From Talinum fruticosum (Eukaryota > Streptophyta > Magnoliopsida > Caryophyllales > Talinaceae): DNA of 64,000 nucleotides. How positions within the stretch are numbered: the stretch's first letter is position 1; each line of letters opens with the position of its first letter. Below the pieces are notes generated by a model. The model saw only the letters and a program-made list of their open reading frames with translations, searched no databases and was not told the origin of the DNA. A program made the position numbers and the translations under genes. Positions 22,144 to 33,217 of the stretch are shown here, piece after piece. The stretch lies in assembly GCA_021018815.1 (NCBI GenBank), contig JAITYX010000101.1:1426001-1490000 (forward strand). Reading direction: 5' to 3'.

Positions 22144-22940
22144 CAAGTGCTCTTAAGAAGGAAGTCATTCTTACTTAGCACCAAGGAAGTAGACTCCACA
22201 CACCTCTCCTTTCTCTTCTATGTCTTTGTCCATCAATTCAACAATTTGGCTTTGGCTCTCTTGAGCACTTTTAAGATCCACTCCATGGGCTGGTTGGTTA
22301 GAAAAAGTGGCTCTCGGGATGGGGTTTGCAAGATGATGTAGGGTTCTTTGTGGGGAAGGCTATTTTGTGGGAGGTCAAAGGGCTGGACAGTAGGCGGTTG
22401 GCGGCTTTTTGGGAGGCTTGGTTTGGTGCTTTGGGGTGAGGGAAATGGGGGCTGGTTGGTTGGCTCCGGTGGGGAAATGTGGGGGCTCTTTTGTGGAGTG
22501 TTGGGGCATTTTGTGGAGGTGGAGAGGGCTGGGCATTTGGTGTTTTCGAAAGAGAAGAGGGGGCTAAAAGTTTAGGGAAGGAGAAGACAAACTCCCTTGT
22601 CAAGGTGTGTGCTCTCGGTGGGAAGGGAGTTGTATTTGAATGGACAAAATTTCTTTAGCAACTTCCCTCTTAGCTTCCTCCATGTGTGCACTCTTTCTTT
22701 GCCTCTTGTCTTTCTTCTCACTTTGTAGGTTGTCCACCAAGTGAGGGCATGACTCCTCAACTTTGACACAACAATCTCAACCTTCTCATACTCCATTAAG
22801 CTCAAGTTTGCAAAGGCTTCATCAACCTTGACAAACCAACTAGCAAATTGATCATGTTGGCCATAGAATTTAGGCACAAGTAGACTAACCAACTCAAAGT
22901 TAGAATATGTCATTTCAGCTCTCAAAAATCCAAATGCCAA
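22144..22940 (-). pseudogene. Element C Gag
   Basis: The minus-strand frame 22940-22572 gives a 122-residue Gag-like protein (FELVSLLVPKFYGQ, WFVKVDEAFANLS, LTWWTTYKVRRKTRGKERVH), very close to B Gag. It breaks near 22570 and continues in another frame as a Pro/His/Ser-rich linker (22603-22298). The segment up to the B insertion includes GVDPKSAQESQSQIVELMDK and the start of a tail module. It lacks a visible CCHC knuckle and protease. Residues around LTWW align with STWW of family A Gag, which suggests a shared Gag core. Confidence 0.7.
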
Positions 22941-23077
22941 GTGGTGTTCACGGTGGTGGAGAAAAAATGGGCAGAAAATTTTTTTGTGTTTTGGTTTTTG
23001 GTTTTTTTGTGGAGCTGGCTATTTTTGTGTTTTTGGTTTTATGGGGAATGGATAAAACACCACAAGGATCAGAACTT

Positions 23078-23089
23078 GCTCTGATACCA
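23078..23089 (-). promoter_or_regulatory. Primer-binding site of element C
   Basis: TGGTATCAGAGC on the minus strand, four bases from the LTR start at 23094. Confidence 0.88.
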
Positions 23090-23093
23090 AAGT

Positions 23094-24833
23094 TGATGTA
23101 TAGTGGGAGCGGAAGCAAAGATGAAGCAAAACCGCAAAAAACCAAGCTGACCAGAATAGGACCTGCAGGTGCGGTTCGGGGAAAAGGGTGAAAGGAGGGG
23201 CAAATGATGGAGTTTTTGGACGAAATTTGGTGGACGGTTAGTTAACTGGTTGGGGAAGGTTGTGGTAAAACCAAAAACCCAAAACACAAAAAATAGCCAG
23301 CTCCACAAAAAAATTGGACGAAATAGGGGTAGCATCCAAGGTCGGGATCACCTTGAACCAAAGGCAAACAGAAGGTCACGCTGGGCAGCTGTCCAGAATG
23401 AGGTTCTTTGTTTATTTTTGGTGCTGAGGATGGAATACTTCTTGGATTGAGAAGAGATTTGGTGGGAATGGTCTCAACTCCTGTATGGGGGTGTGGATGA
23501 AATTTGGGGACGAAATGATTTGTGGATTGGGAGATATGGGTGTGGAAAGTCGCTGGATAAATCCTGGGTTCCGGCTCGGATACTGAAACACCACCAAGCT
23601 GAACCGAGGGGCACCTTGCAATCTGGCCGGATACAGAAACACCACCGGGATTGTAAGGACTCAAAGGACACCACCAAGCTTGCCAAGGCTCGGATACAGC
23701 AATGAGAATTCAAGGGGTTGAGAAATCCATCTCAAAAAGACCAAAGCTCAAGTTTGTAAATTCATCAAGGTTGTCATTACAAGGGCTATGCTAGCTGAAT
23801 ATATAATGCCTAATAATGGCATTTTACAAAGCTGAAAATTAAAGCAAAAATCAAAACAAAAACTACAAGATTCTTTCCTCTCCTCCAAGTTAAGCTTGGA
23901 GGAATTCTAGCCAAGTATTGCAAAATTGGGAACATGTGGCCACGGTTATCTTTCCCCTTTGCCAAGCTTCTTCCACTAACAAACCATCTTTGATGATGCT
24001 TCAAGATGCTTCTAGATTTTCCATTCCTTTCCTTTGATGCATCATTTTATTTATGTGCATATGACCTTAGAGGATAACAATTCATGTCCGGCCAAATACT
24101 AGGGAAGATGAACACTTAGGCATGGACCATTTGGACATTCAAAATAACCGGCCAGAATGTGCCTTAAGAATGCCCGGTTTTGAACTTGGACCTTTTCCTT
24201 TATTATCTTCGCTCTAAAAGACATTGCCCATAATTTTACAATATTATAGACATGTCCAGGAATATCCTTGTGAAATTTGGAGACCAAAAACTCATCCCAA
24301 GTTGACTGATCACTCATTTGAATTTGGCCTTCATGCGCCATTCTGGAATTGTAATTTCCAGTTTTCTAAGTCAACTTCAAATGCCCATAACTTTTGATTC
24401 ACAGCTCCGTTTTAGCTCTTCTTGGTATGGATAGAAAGCTTAGGATGTTAGCTTTCCAACCACGTATCATGAGTTGTCATTGGAGCTCTGGATCAGCAGA
24501 TATGATCGAAACAAAGTGCAGGTGTCATCCTGGATGAGCAATCTGCCAGTTTCAACAACAACCTTCCTCATTTATTATTTCCGTCAAATACTAAGATGTC
24601 CATTATTGGACTAGATAGAGAACATCTTCAGGTACTTCCATGCAAAGTTTGAGGTCCAAATGCCAAGACATGAGTGAATAATTAGCTAAAACATTCAGCC
24701 TTAGAAACACCGGGCTGGGCTGAAATATTCTAGCACTTGCAATGAGGCTCAAAACGGGTCCTCCACAACTCATTCTTGTTTAGGATGGATTTGAATTTGT
24801 AGTATATGATCATTGATGGGCTCATATCTATCA
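23094..24833 (-). repeat. 5' LTR of element C
   Basis: 1740-bp LTR, 53 bases longer than its partner. The excess is an insert of about 56 bases near 23267-23325 that copies leader sequence like that just outside the LTR (AAAATAGCCAGCTCCAC) in inverted orientation. It is otherwise close to 13635-15321 and is followed by GGTTA (24834-24838). Confidence 0.9.
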
Positions 24834-25494
24834 GGTTATAATAGATGGCTCTTAGAATGGGGTTGGCAAGATGTTGTAGGGTTCTTTGTGGTGGAGAGCT
24901 AGGAGGAGTTTTGTTTGGGAGAACGTGGGCAATCAACTCATGGGCTGGATGAAACTCTTGTTGTGTTGCTTTGAGAAAATTTTCTCCACGAGTTAGGATG
25001 GGGTTGGTTGGGGTGGAATCACTTGGCTTTGCTTGTGGGATTTGGCTCGGTGACAAAGGGATCAATGTGATCCTCTTGCCATCTTTAGTGAAGGTATAGG
25101 TGTTCAAGAATCCATCATACATGACTCTCCTATCAAAGAGCCAAGGTCTCCCTAGCAACAAATGACAAGCATCTATTGGAATAATGTCACACCATATCTC
25201 ATCACAATAATTTTTGCCAATACTAAATGAAACAAGGCATCTAGAATTGACTTGGAGTTTTTCACCTTGATGAACCCATTGAAGGTTGTAAGGATGAGGA
25301 TGGGGTGAAACAAGAAGTCCAAGCTTTTCCACCATAGCCAACGAGGCTATATTCATGCAACTGCCACCATCGATGATGATTAAGCACACTTTGTTTAGCA
25401 CGGTTCCTCTTGTATAGAAAATATTTTCTCGTTGCTCTTCACTTGATTCCTTGAATCCGCTCAAGGACCTTTTTAAGAAAAGGCTTGTAGTCAT
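24834..25494 (-). pseudogene. Element D protease region
   Basis: The minus-strand frame from MTTSLFLKRSLSGF (25494) reads the linker before the protease, then a retropepsin-like domain: IIDGGSCMNIAS near 25380 and LLGRPW near 25150. A Pro-rich linker runs up to AIYYNL, where C was inserted. The frame continues across C at 13629 (TNPPAYGVDPKNVQ). The Gag core and zinc knuckle present in families A and H are missing between the start and the linker, so this copy is deleted for gag. It is closest to the H and A proteases. Confidence 0.78.
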
Positions 25495-25575
25495 GGTTGG
25501 GAATTTTGTAGGCTGGCTATTTTTGGTGTTTTTAGATTTTTAGGAAATGGATCATCCACCAAGGAATCAGAACTT

Positions 25576-25587
25576 GCTCTGATACCA
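25576..25587 (-). promoter_or_regulatory. Primer-binding site of element D
   Basis: TGGTATCAGAGC on the minus strand, four bases from the LTR remnant at 25592. Confidence 0.85.
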
Positions 25588-25591
25588 AAGT

Positions 25592-25685
25592 TGATGTATA
25601 GTGAGGCGGAAGGAAAAAAAGGGTGAAAACCGCAAAGAAGCAAACCGGACAGAATGTGTCCTGCAGGTGCGGTTCTGGGAAACGG
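25592..25685 (-). repeat. 5' LTR remnant of element D
   Basis: Only the last 94 bases of the D LTR (in element orientation) remain next to the primer site, ending near CTGGGAAACGGA. From 25686 the sequence switches to an LTR of the same kind in the opposite orientation. Confidence 0.8.
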
Positions 25686-26062
25686 ACATCCATTTTAGCC
25701 CAAATTTCACACACTATCCTTCCAGTGAGTCTACTCCCCCCTCCCAAAATTAGCCTCATCCAAGAACCCTACCGTCCCCCTCCTTCGGTCTAAACAAAGA
25801 GTATCAACCTAGACTTCCAGCCAGGTACTGCCAACTTCAGGCTTGCAGATCAAGGAGTTCCCGTCATCCAAAATTTCCCAAATTTTACCCAGACCTTCCC
25901 CAACTAGTTACCTCATCCCCCTCCAAATTTTAGCCAAAACTTCCATCATTTACCCCTCCTTTCGTCCTTTTCCCCAGAACCGCACCTGCAGGACACATTC
26001 TGTCCAGCTTGCTTCCTTGCAGTTTTCCCCTTTGTTTTTGCTTTCGCCCCACTATACATTAG
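25686..26062 (+). repeat. Inverted LTR fragment joined to D
   Basis: The 3' 377 bases or so of a D/H-type LTR in plus orientation, ending CCACTATACATTA. Its last 95 bases are the inverted copy of 25592-25685, so 25592-26062 is a fold-back with a loop of about 280 bases. No primer site or internal region follows; it abuts Tat-like fragment F. Confidence 0.8.
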
Positions 26063-26450
26063 GAATTGTGTGCTCCTAATCTCAGGTAGACTGTCTTGGA
26101 GTTAAAATGCAGCGTCTAACATCGTCTTGAGGTCTTTAGCTCCTTGTCTTGTTGGACTGAAGTGAAACGCAATGTTCTAAACCTAGAATTTCCCATACAC
26201 AACACCTAACTTCAGTTGACCCCGGAGACTTGGCTTGGGCTTGGACTGTCCGAAAGAAAAAGGGTTTTTAGACCGATCTAAGGAAAAAGGCTATTTATTT
26301 GGTGTTGGGGGTTCTTTGTGGTTTTCTCGGCTTCCACCGCACCAAACAAACTCAGTCCATGATTCAAATCCTCAAACAGGACTCGGGATTTCATTATCGG
26401 GCTAACAATAAATAAAATAGAAAAGGCAGGACACTTTGTAGGTGTCTACA
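26063..26450 (+). repeat. 3' part of a Tat-region solo LTR (copy in F)
   Basis: Matches the end of the solo LTR 46093-48027 (for example GCAGCGTCTAACATCGTC and the end GGTGTCTACA) and is followed by the same CCATG and the same gag codons. Its left part has been lost at the junction with the inverted LTR. Confidence 0.82.
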
Positions 26451-27389
26451 CCATGCTAAAAAGCATCACACATATTTAGTTTAACGATCTTCCTCGGGGA
26501 AGCATCTCTTCCTTTAAGGAACTGTGCGAGAAGTTTGTTCCGCAATTCATCGCGAGTCGCAAACAAAAGAAAACCAACATTCACTTCTCCAAGATGAAAC
26601 AAGGGAGGAACAAGACCCTTAAGGATTATGTCCGGAGGTTCCATGGAGTGGTTGTCCTCATCCCTAATCTTCAAGATGGAGTTACCTACACCTCCTTCCT
26701 AAATGGACTCGAAGCGGAAGATTCAAATTTTACCTCGTTAAACAAAAGGTGTCGACTCGGCCGACTATATCTAGGCCATGGAGATGTGCTCGGAGGAAGG
26801 CGAGGAGGCCAAGATGAAATGAGGAGACGGAAAATTCAATCCTCGAAATGAGAAGAAGTCTAAGGGGAATGAAGTGGACCACCGCTTTAACACCGACCCC
26901 GAAGTATTCTATTAGAGATCAAGGGGCATCCCATGGTTAAGAAACGAGCTCTTATGTCCACTTTTACCAAAGTGCGAGCTTCTAATAAGTATATTGAGTT
27001 TCATGAACAAACCGAACATAATACCGCAAAGTGTCGTGCGTTAAAGAAGGCGCTTTGGGAATTGGCGGATAATGGGCCAATTGATCGCTTTCTCAAATAA
27101 GATGCTCGTGGAACGCAGGGAGGTTCTTCAAGGTAGGGAGACAAGCACTATTATGATGATGATGCTACTAGGGTCGTGGCCAGCATCGTTGGGGCTTCGT
27201 AGAGGGCATGACCCCCTCTTCTTTGAAAGCCCACCTTCGGAGCACTTAACAAGTCCTAATCACCGGCCAGCCTATACCCATGAAGGTGTCGCAATGACCT
27301 TTATAGAACAAGATTTGAAAGACATGGCCACCCTGCATGATGACCCCTTGGTCGTCACATTGAAGATTTCGGACGCCATAGTCCGCGAG
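26451..27389 (+). pseudogene. Tat-like Ty3/gypsy gag-pro fragment F, left part
   Basis: Decayed gag of the same kind as E (48028-48970), almost base for base in places. It has the LPRGSISSF-like stretch, KQGRNKTLKDYVRRF, VTYTSFLNGL, then a Glu/Lys-rich linker, the ALWELADNGPID-like segment before the protease, and the protease start (VVTLKISDAIVR). It has frameshifts and stops. It is cut at 27389 by copia element J and resumes at 33218. Confidence 0.8.
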
Positions 27390-28955
27390 TGAAGGTTTGC
27401 TCGGGGAGAGGCTAAGTTACCCTAGAGGGGGTGAATAGGGTGATGATGAAATTTGCTTGAATTTAAAAGTACTAACTCGGAATTCAGTGAAGAGTGAAGA
27501 AACATATTAAACAAAACTTTAAAACTGTCCGAGTCTAGAATGTACTTAGAAAAGTAATAACTCGAAAGTACGTGGAAACCCTCCCGGGGTAGAAAACCAC
27601 GGACCGTGCTAATCCAAGCACGAAGTCAAATCCACTATTTTGAGTCCACAAAATACGGTAGACCGACTTGACCTGAGTTGCTCCCTTAAACAACTCCTTA
27701 CAAGTTTTTCCTAGACTCGAAATTCCCTTATCCGATATAATACTTCCTAATTAAGATAACCCTTATAGTTAGGGACAATCGATCCGAGTTAACCCTTACA
27801 GCTCAGTCAAGGGACCTTACTTAGAGAGTAAGAAAGAGAGTGTTTGTAATCGAGTACAAGACTTATAACTCAGAAAGTTATTAAATACAAACTTGGAGTT
27901 GCAAGTAGAAGATTGAGAATGAATACAATGACTTTTGCTCAAGTATGTGTATTAACAATAGATTCGGCAATCTTCAAGTCTTGAAAGTTGGCTTCTATTT
28001 ATAGGTGACCAAGCAGACTTAGCCGTTGTGTCCATCTTCTGACTGGAAGTCCTTTATGACCGTTGTAAAGAATTTTCTAAGTCACTTAAAAATATCGGTT
28101 GAGATATGAACGTTGAACAACGGTTCTTGACTCCTTTGGAAGTCCCAAGACCACTGGTAGTGTCTTTAAAAATAAGGTGGAAACCACCATAGAGCTTGGT
28201 GTTGCAGATTTTCAATTTTGGAAACAGACAATCCCGACACGATTGTGCGGGCCTAGGTCGGAGGTGGAAAAAGCCTTGTATGTTGGTGATTTGACATTTT
28301 GAAGCTCGGTTACTTTTGCTATTTCAAATTAGGATAGCCTCGTTTGAATAACTCTGCAAAAGTAAATCAATTTGGTTCTCAAAGTATAAAATACTTTGGT
28401 CCAAGATTAGACACGAGATAATAACATAATTAAGATAATTAAATGACTAATTATCCGAGTCGGAAAAGGAATGGAAAATTCGAGTCTAATATCCATGATA
28501 CTCAAAATTCCATTTGAGTCGGTCTAGAAGGTAATCAAGTCAAGTAGAAGATCGGAGTAAACAAACTTGATCTAGACTAACCAAGGTTCAAACTAAATAA
28601 GCTGACTTGGAATAGAGAATTAACGAGTGTAATTCTCGTAACATGAAGTCGGACTCGAGTTTATGTGCGTGAACCGAAGTGTTTCAACATGCGATATACC
28701 CGAGTGTTGAGTGACTCGAACCGAGTGTGAAGAGGCATGTAGACGTAAGCTTTCCGAGTCGATCAGTCGATCGAAACAATTGGAAACATATATATATAGT
28801 AGATTCTATAACACTCGGAGAAAATGCTATATTACTCGGAAAAGTTTCTAAAGCACATGGAATGACTTGGAATCAAAACTCTATAGGAGAAGAAGTCTAA
28901 TACCTGATTCCTCGATGGAACTCGGAAAAGTGTAAGTATAAAGTCCGAGTCTTCA
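27390..28955 (-). repeat. 3' LTR of element J
   Basis: 1566-bp LTR. Its right 350 or so bases (28606-28955) match 32873-33217 closely, and it ends TCTTCA. The polypurine complement follows. Confidence 0.82.
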
Positions 28956-28968
28956 ATCTCCCCTTTTT
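28956..28968 (-). promoter_or_regulatory. Polypurine tract of element J
   Basis: In element orientation AAAAAGGGGAGAT lies directly before the LTR start TGAAGACTC. Confidence 0.75.
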
Positions 28969-29339
28969 GATGAAAGGCATTCCATACTTAGACAGAAACT
29001 TTGTTAGTGATAAAAGTCCGATTATATAAACGTGCTCGGAAAGTAACTTGAGAGTTCATAGCAAGAGCAAAAGTAACATAGCAAGAAACGAGATAAAATT
29101 AGATAGATACTCAACAATTATTAAGGAAATGCATTACTTCATTAACAACGAGAAAAATATTTACGAGAGGGTGAGAGAGACTCCCCTAAACAAGACAACA
29201 AATTTTGTTCTATCTATTCTCCCCCTTACCTTTCAGCAAAAACAAAAAAAAATGGGAAGAATTCAACAATAAGTACATATTTGATGTCCGGACAAAAAGA
29301 AAAACATGAAACACTCGTAAAGAAAAGACTAAGAAACTA

Positions 29340-31070
29340 AGAAGGGGATGGATTAGACGAGGTTGAGGAGGAAGGACGAGAGGTGTGCCGGCGCCGATAA
29401 GATCTTGACCATGTGCTTAAGCACGACGGAGGAAGTACGGGGATCTCGGCATCGGCTCGGTTCTAAGTGGTCGACCCGGAACTAGGTCTTCCGGAGGCTC
29501 GTCCTCTTGGAACTCGGCGACTGGAGGGGTGTGCTCGGGTTGACTCGCTGTTGACTCGTCCTTGATCGGCGGGTTCTCTCGACCCACTCGAGCTGTCTGT
29601 CCGAGCTTATCACTTCGGTTGCGCTTCAGAGCACCCGGACCCTCGATTCTTGCTATTTGTCCTTCTTGTTCTCCTTGCCCTTCGGCTTTCCTTGATCGAA
29701 GGAGGCTGCCTCGGCCGCGAGCTCCTCCGCTTCTTCTTCTCCTTCTTCTTCTTCGCCTCTGTCCGAGGAGGACTTGGCGGGGCTCGAGGATTCCTCGGAG
29801 GTGTCCGAGTCTCCTTGATCCTGAGCTGCCTTGGATCGCCTCTCCTAAAGGAGCTCAATCGGCTCCTCTCGCTCTTTCACTAAAGCCTTCATCTCAAAAA
29901 GCATGTCTTGCTACTCTCGAAGTTGAGATTGGGCGGTTTTCGGTTGATGGTCATAGGCTGGAAGACAGTCTTGAATGACCGGAGAAGGTCCTTGAGTTCC
30001 AAGGACACGAAGAAATTTTCTCCATGAAAGTAGTGGACAAAAGGGAAGAAAGAGTTTTAGAAGCACCCGAGGTGGAGGCGCTACCGGTGGAGTAGGAAGA
30101 GAAAGAGGGGCGTCTTTACGAGTCCGAGGCGGAGAAGGTGGCCTCGGCTACGAGCTATGAACCCGGACACCAGGTTTGATTTCTTGTATCCGTACCCCAA
30201 AAGTTCCTTTTTGTCAACTATAATGGCGACCTCGAAGCTGCGTTCGGATCCGAGGGAAGAGGAACTTTGAATTGTTTGAAAATGAGAGTGATAAGAGCAC
30301 CGAAAGGGAGAGGGGTGTTCTTCTTGTTCGAGTTTGAGCTGGCACAGCTGCCATTTGCTCAATGATGGAAGGAAAGAGGTCTACTTCGTAGCCCTCTAGA
30401 ATGTCAAAAAGAGCTTTAAGATGCTTGGAGTTGGGGTTCTCCTTGCTGGAGTGCTGTGAGAAGAAAGTTCTTATCGGCAAGAAACACGAAGGCGAGCTTC
30501 GACTTTAGTTGGGTCACGAAAAGTTTTTGCGTGACCCGGGGAACTCTTTGCATACTTTTCAAAGAAGTCGTCAGCGACCTCATTGAAAGGTGTTGGATTG
30601 TTGTTCAAGAAGAGAGAGGATACTTTGAACAGGACGATGGAGGAGGGAAGTATTGATTCGAACAAGTTATGTTACGAACTCGGAGGTCGGAATACCTTCG
30701 AGCTGGAAAGATTAGTGCAAAACTCATATACGAGTTCGGGATAGATGAACTCGCTAAAATAAAGAAAATTGTAGACCCCAGTCGATCGTATGTGAGGCAA
30801 CCACGAAACTTTTATGGTTGGGAAGAATTTATCATCCAGACGCAAGGTGCTTGGGTGACAAGGGGTTTAGAATTTGAGGGGCCTTCTTGGCTTTTTGTGC
30901 GGAGTTTCTTTGTGGTAGAGCCAAGAAAATCAAGGTGAGAACCTCTTTTCGGCATATTGATGGAGAAAAGAGAGAGTAGATAAGCTTGAGAGGGAGTAGG
31001 AGAAAAGAGCTCGAAGAGAGTAAAAGATAAAAGAAAAGAGTAGAAGAAGAATGAGTTTAAGAGCAACAGA
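29340..31070 (-). pseudogene. Extra ORF of copia element J (putative plant transposon-domain protein)
   Basis: Minus-strand frames 31066-30812, 30665-30471, 30480-30214 and 29858-29610 together resemble the extra protein found 3' of pol in some large copia elements. The N-terminus has a basic MPKRGSHLDF region; the middle has NNNPTPFNEVADDFFEKY and LFDILEGYEVDLFPSIIEQM; then comes a PLSLSVLLSL segment. The C-terminus is Pro/Arg/Lys-rich with a run of lysines. The middle is like the putative plant transposon domain (Transposase_32 type, from memory of the family). Several frameshifts; no function can be assigned. 28977-29339 is leader-like and shows nothing clear. Confidence 0.5.
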
Positions 31071-31348
31071 GCTTACTTGAGATGTTCTTCACGAAGCTTG
31101 AGAGCGCCGTATGTCGCTTTTAGTCACCGAGAATGTGGTCACAAGGATTTGATTTCGAGAGAGAGGGTAGGCGAAGAGTAAAGTAAAGAAATAAAGGAGA
31201 ATAGGCGCTATTTATAAGAAAAATAAACGTCCTTCGATATCCGTTCGACTCGGCTCTTTCATCGGTCATCTCATACCGGTGTGATCTGTTCTCTTCCATA
31301 ACGATTAGAATTCCAGCGGTTTGTCTCCCAACGGCTAGTTGACTTATC

Positions 31349-31375
31349 ACGGCGAGAGAGAGAGAGAGAGAGAAA
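31349..31375. repeat. (GA)n microsatellite
   Basis: Run of GAGAGA ending in GAAAGAAAG within the region between RNase H and the extra ORF of J. 31376-31680 shows no recognisable gene. Confidence 0.85.
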
Positions 31376-31689
31376 GAAAGATTTTGAAAACAAATTCTGA
31401 AATTCTCCACTTGTCTAGAGATGATTTCGAAGTTTGATGTCCATTTTTCTCAAAGTCTAAGTCTCGACTCGACTAGGTTTCGAGTGACTCGGAAACTGGA
31501 AATAAATAATAACTATCGGCTCAGTATCACTAAATCAACTGAACTAATGGTTATTTAAGAAATGAAAGCACATAACACATAATTATGCAATAAAAATTTT
31601 CACATGGAAAGCAAATAATTATGTATTTAACATGCCAAGCTCATTCCTAATAAAGCAAAACTAATCCTCACTAAGTGGTTTAGTAAAGA

Positions 31690-32871
31690 TATCAGCTAAT
31701 TGAAGATTGGTAGGAATGAATTCAAGTTCAATATCTCCTTTCTCAGAATGGTCTCTTAGGAAATGATACCGACCTCAATGTGTTTCGTTTTTAGTGCTCG
31801 AACTGGATTTTTGGTGATGCTGATTGCACTTTGATTATCACACTTGATTGGAACTGTTTTGAAAGAAAGTCCAAGATCTTTCAAATGTTGCTTTATCCAT
31901 AAAATCTGAGCACAACATGCTCCAGCTGCAATATACTCAAAATCGGCAGTTGATAGAGCTACTGAGTTTTGCTTCTTTGAGTGCCAAGATATTAAGGATT
32001 GACCCGAAATTGGCAAGCTCTCGAGGTGCTCTTTCTATCAACTTTGTATCCAATGTAATCAGCATCCGAGTATCCAGGTGAGAGTCGGTTCCGAGTCTCT
32101 AGAGTACTATAGACCTAAATTCTCGGTCCCTGCAAGATATCTCGAATATTCTCTTCACCGTAGTGAGATGTGATTCTTTTGGATTAGCTTGGAATCTTGC
32201 GCATAAACAGACAATAAACATTATATCTGGTCTACTTGGAAGTAAGATAAAGCAAAGATCCAATCATACCTCGATAGAGTTTCGATCTATTTCTTTAACT
32301 TTTTCGTCCGAGTCCGGTTTCAAGCTACTTGCTCATAGGTGTTGCTTGCATGCTTCGCATCTTGAAGTTTATACTTTTTAGCAGCTCCTTGGTGTACTTT
32401 GCTTGATGGACATAGATTCTATTTTTTCTTGCTTGATTTGTAAACCAAGGAAGAAATTGAGTTCTCCCATCATACTCATTTGAAATTCCTGTCTCATTAA
32501 CTCGGAAAAATCTCGACACGGAATTTCATTAGTAGCTCCAAAAATTATGCCATCAACATATATCCGAGCGATAAGGAAATCTTTCCCCTTGGTTTTTATG
32601 AAGAGAGTCTTGTCGATCTGACCTCTTCTAAAATCATTTTGAACTAAGAAATTGCTCGGTCTTTCATACCAAGCTTTGGGAGCTTGTTTAAGACCATAAA
32701 GAGCTTTTTGAAGTTTGAAAACATGATTTGGAAATTCTGAGTTTTCAAATCCAGGGGCTGCTCAACATAGACTTCCTCTTCGATAAAGCCATTGAGAAAA
32801 GCACACTTAACATCCATTTGATATAACTTAATATTCATGCTAAATGCAAATGCCAACAGAATTCTAATGGC
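31690..32871 (-). pseudogene. Copia reverse transcriptase and RNase H (element J)
   Basis: Minus strand, several frames. The RT start is missing. The first visible part is the copia RT core LYQMDVKCAFLNGF followed by EEEVYVEQP (near 32810). YVDGIIFG-like sequence follows near 32550 and QAKYTKELLKSINF near 32400. RNase H follows near 31980 (SLISWHSKKQNSVALSTADF, then EYIAAGACCAQILW and the KTKHIEV end near 31770). The order RT then RNase H and the motif wording are copia, not gypsy. Frameshifts make it inactive. Confidence 0.85.
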
Positions 32872-32872
32872 T

Positions 32873-33217
32873 TTGGAATAGAGAATTAACAAGTGTAATT
32901 CCTGTAACATGAAGTCGGACTCGAGTTTATGTGCGTGAACGAAGTATTTTAACATGCGATATACCTAAGTGTTGAGTGACTCGGAACCGAGTGTGAAGAG
33001 GCATGTAGACGTAAGCATTCCGAGTCGGTCAGTCGATCGAAACAATTGGAAACATATATAGTAGATTCTATAACACTCGGAGAAAAGGCTATATTACTCG
33101 TAAAAGTTTCTAAAGCACATGGAATGACTTGGAATCAAAACTCTATAGGAGAAGAAGTCTTATACCTGATTCCTCGATGGAACTCATAAAAGTGTAAGTG
33201 TAAAGTTTGAGTCTTCA
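32873..33217 (-). repeat. 5' LTR remnant of element J
   Basis: 345 bases matching the outer part of the J LTR (28606-28955). Its internal border is a sharp join to RT sequence, showing a large internal deletion. Confidence 0.8.

Larger units (their letters stand above)
13635..24833 (-). mobile_element. Pol-less LTR element C
   Basis: Complete minus-oriented element inside D, with LTRs 13635-15321 and 23094-24833 and a perfect 5-bp duplication GGTTA. Its internal region (15322-23093) is split by element B at AAAAC. It codes a short Gag without a visible zinc knuckle, a Pro-rich stretch and tail modules, with no protease, reverse transcriptase or integrase recognised. Its LTR is about 450 bp longer than those of A, B, D and H because of extra sequence at about 14590-15300. 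Confidence 0.92.
10737..25685 (-). mobile_element. Pol-less LTR element D (outermost of a four-level nest)
   Basis: Minus-oriented element split by element C at GGTTA (13630-13634 and 24834-24838). Left (3') LTR 10737-11965; primer site 25576-25587; the right (5') LTR survives only as 25592-25685. Joining across C, the internal region keeps a protease domain and a long decayed tail with about five repeats of the family module. The Gag core is missing: from the start MTTS the frame jumps straight to the linker before the protease. The left flank ends AGTGG; no right duplication exists because the right end is rearranged. Confidence 0.8.
27390..33217 (-). mobile_element. Deleted Ty1/copia element J
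   Basis: Minus-oriented element with termini TGAAG...CTTCA, inserted in F. The site duplication is CGCAG (33218-33222) with a one-base variant CGCGAG on the left (27384-27389). The empty site survives in E near 48962. Full 3' LTR on the left (27390-28955); the 5' LTR is cut to 345 bases (32873-33217) and fused straight to reverse transcriptase sequence. The primer site, gag, protease, integrase and the RT N-terminus are deleted. A long extra coding region lies between RNase H and the 3' LTR, as in SIRE/Maximus-type copia elements. Confidence 0.82.

Noticed and set aside
29562..29978. Plus-strand Arg/Leu/Pro-rich frame of 138 codons
   Set aside because: It overlaps the basic C-terminal part of the minus-strand extra ORF of copia element J, which explains its composition.
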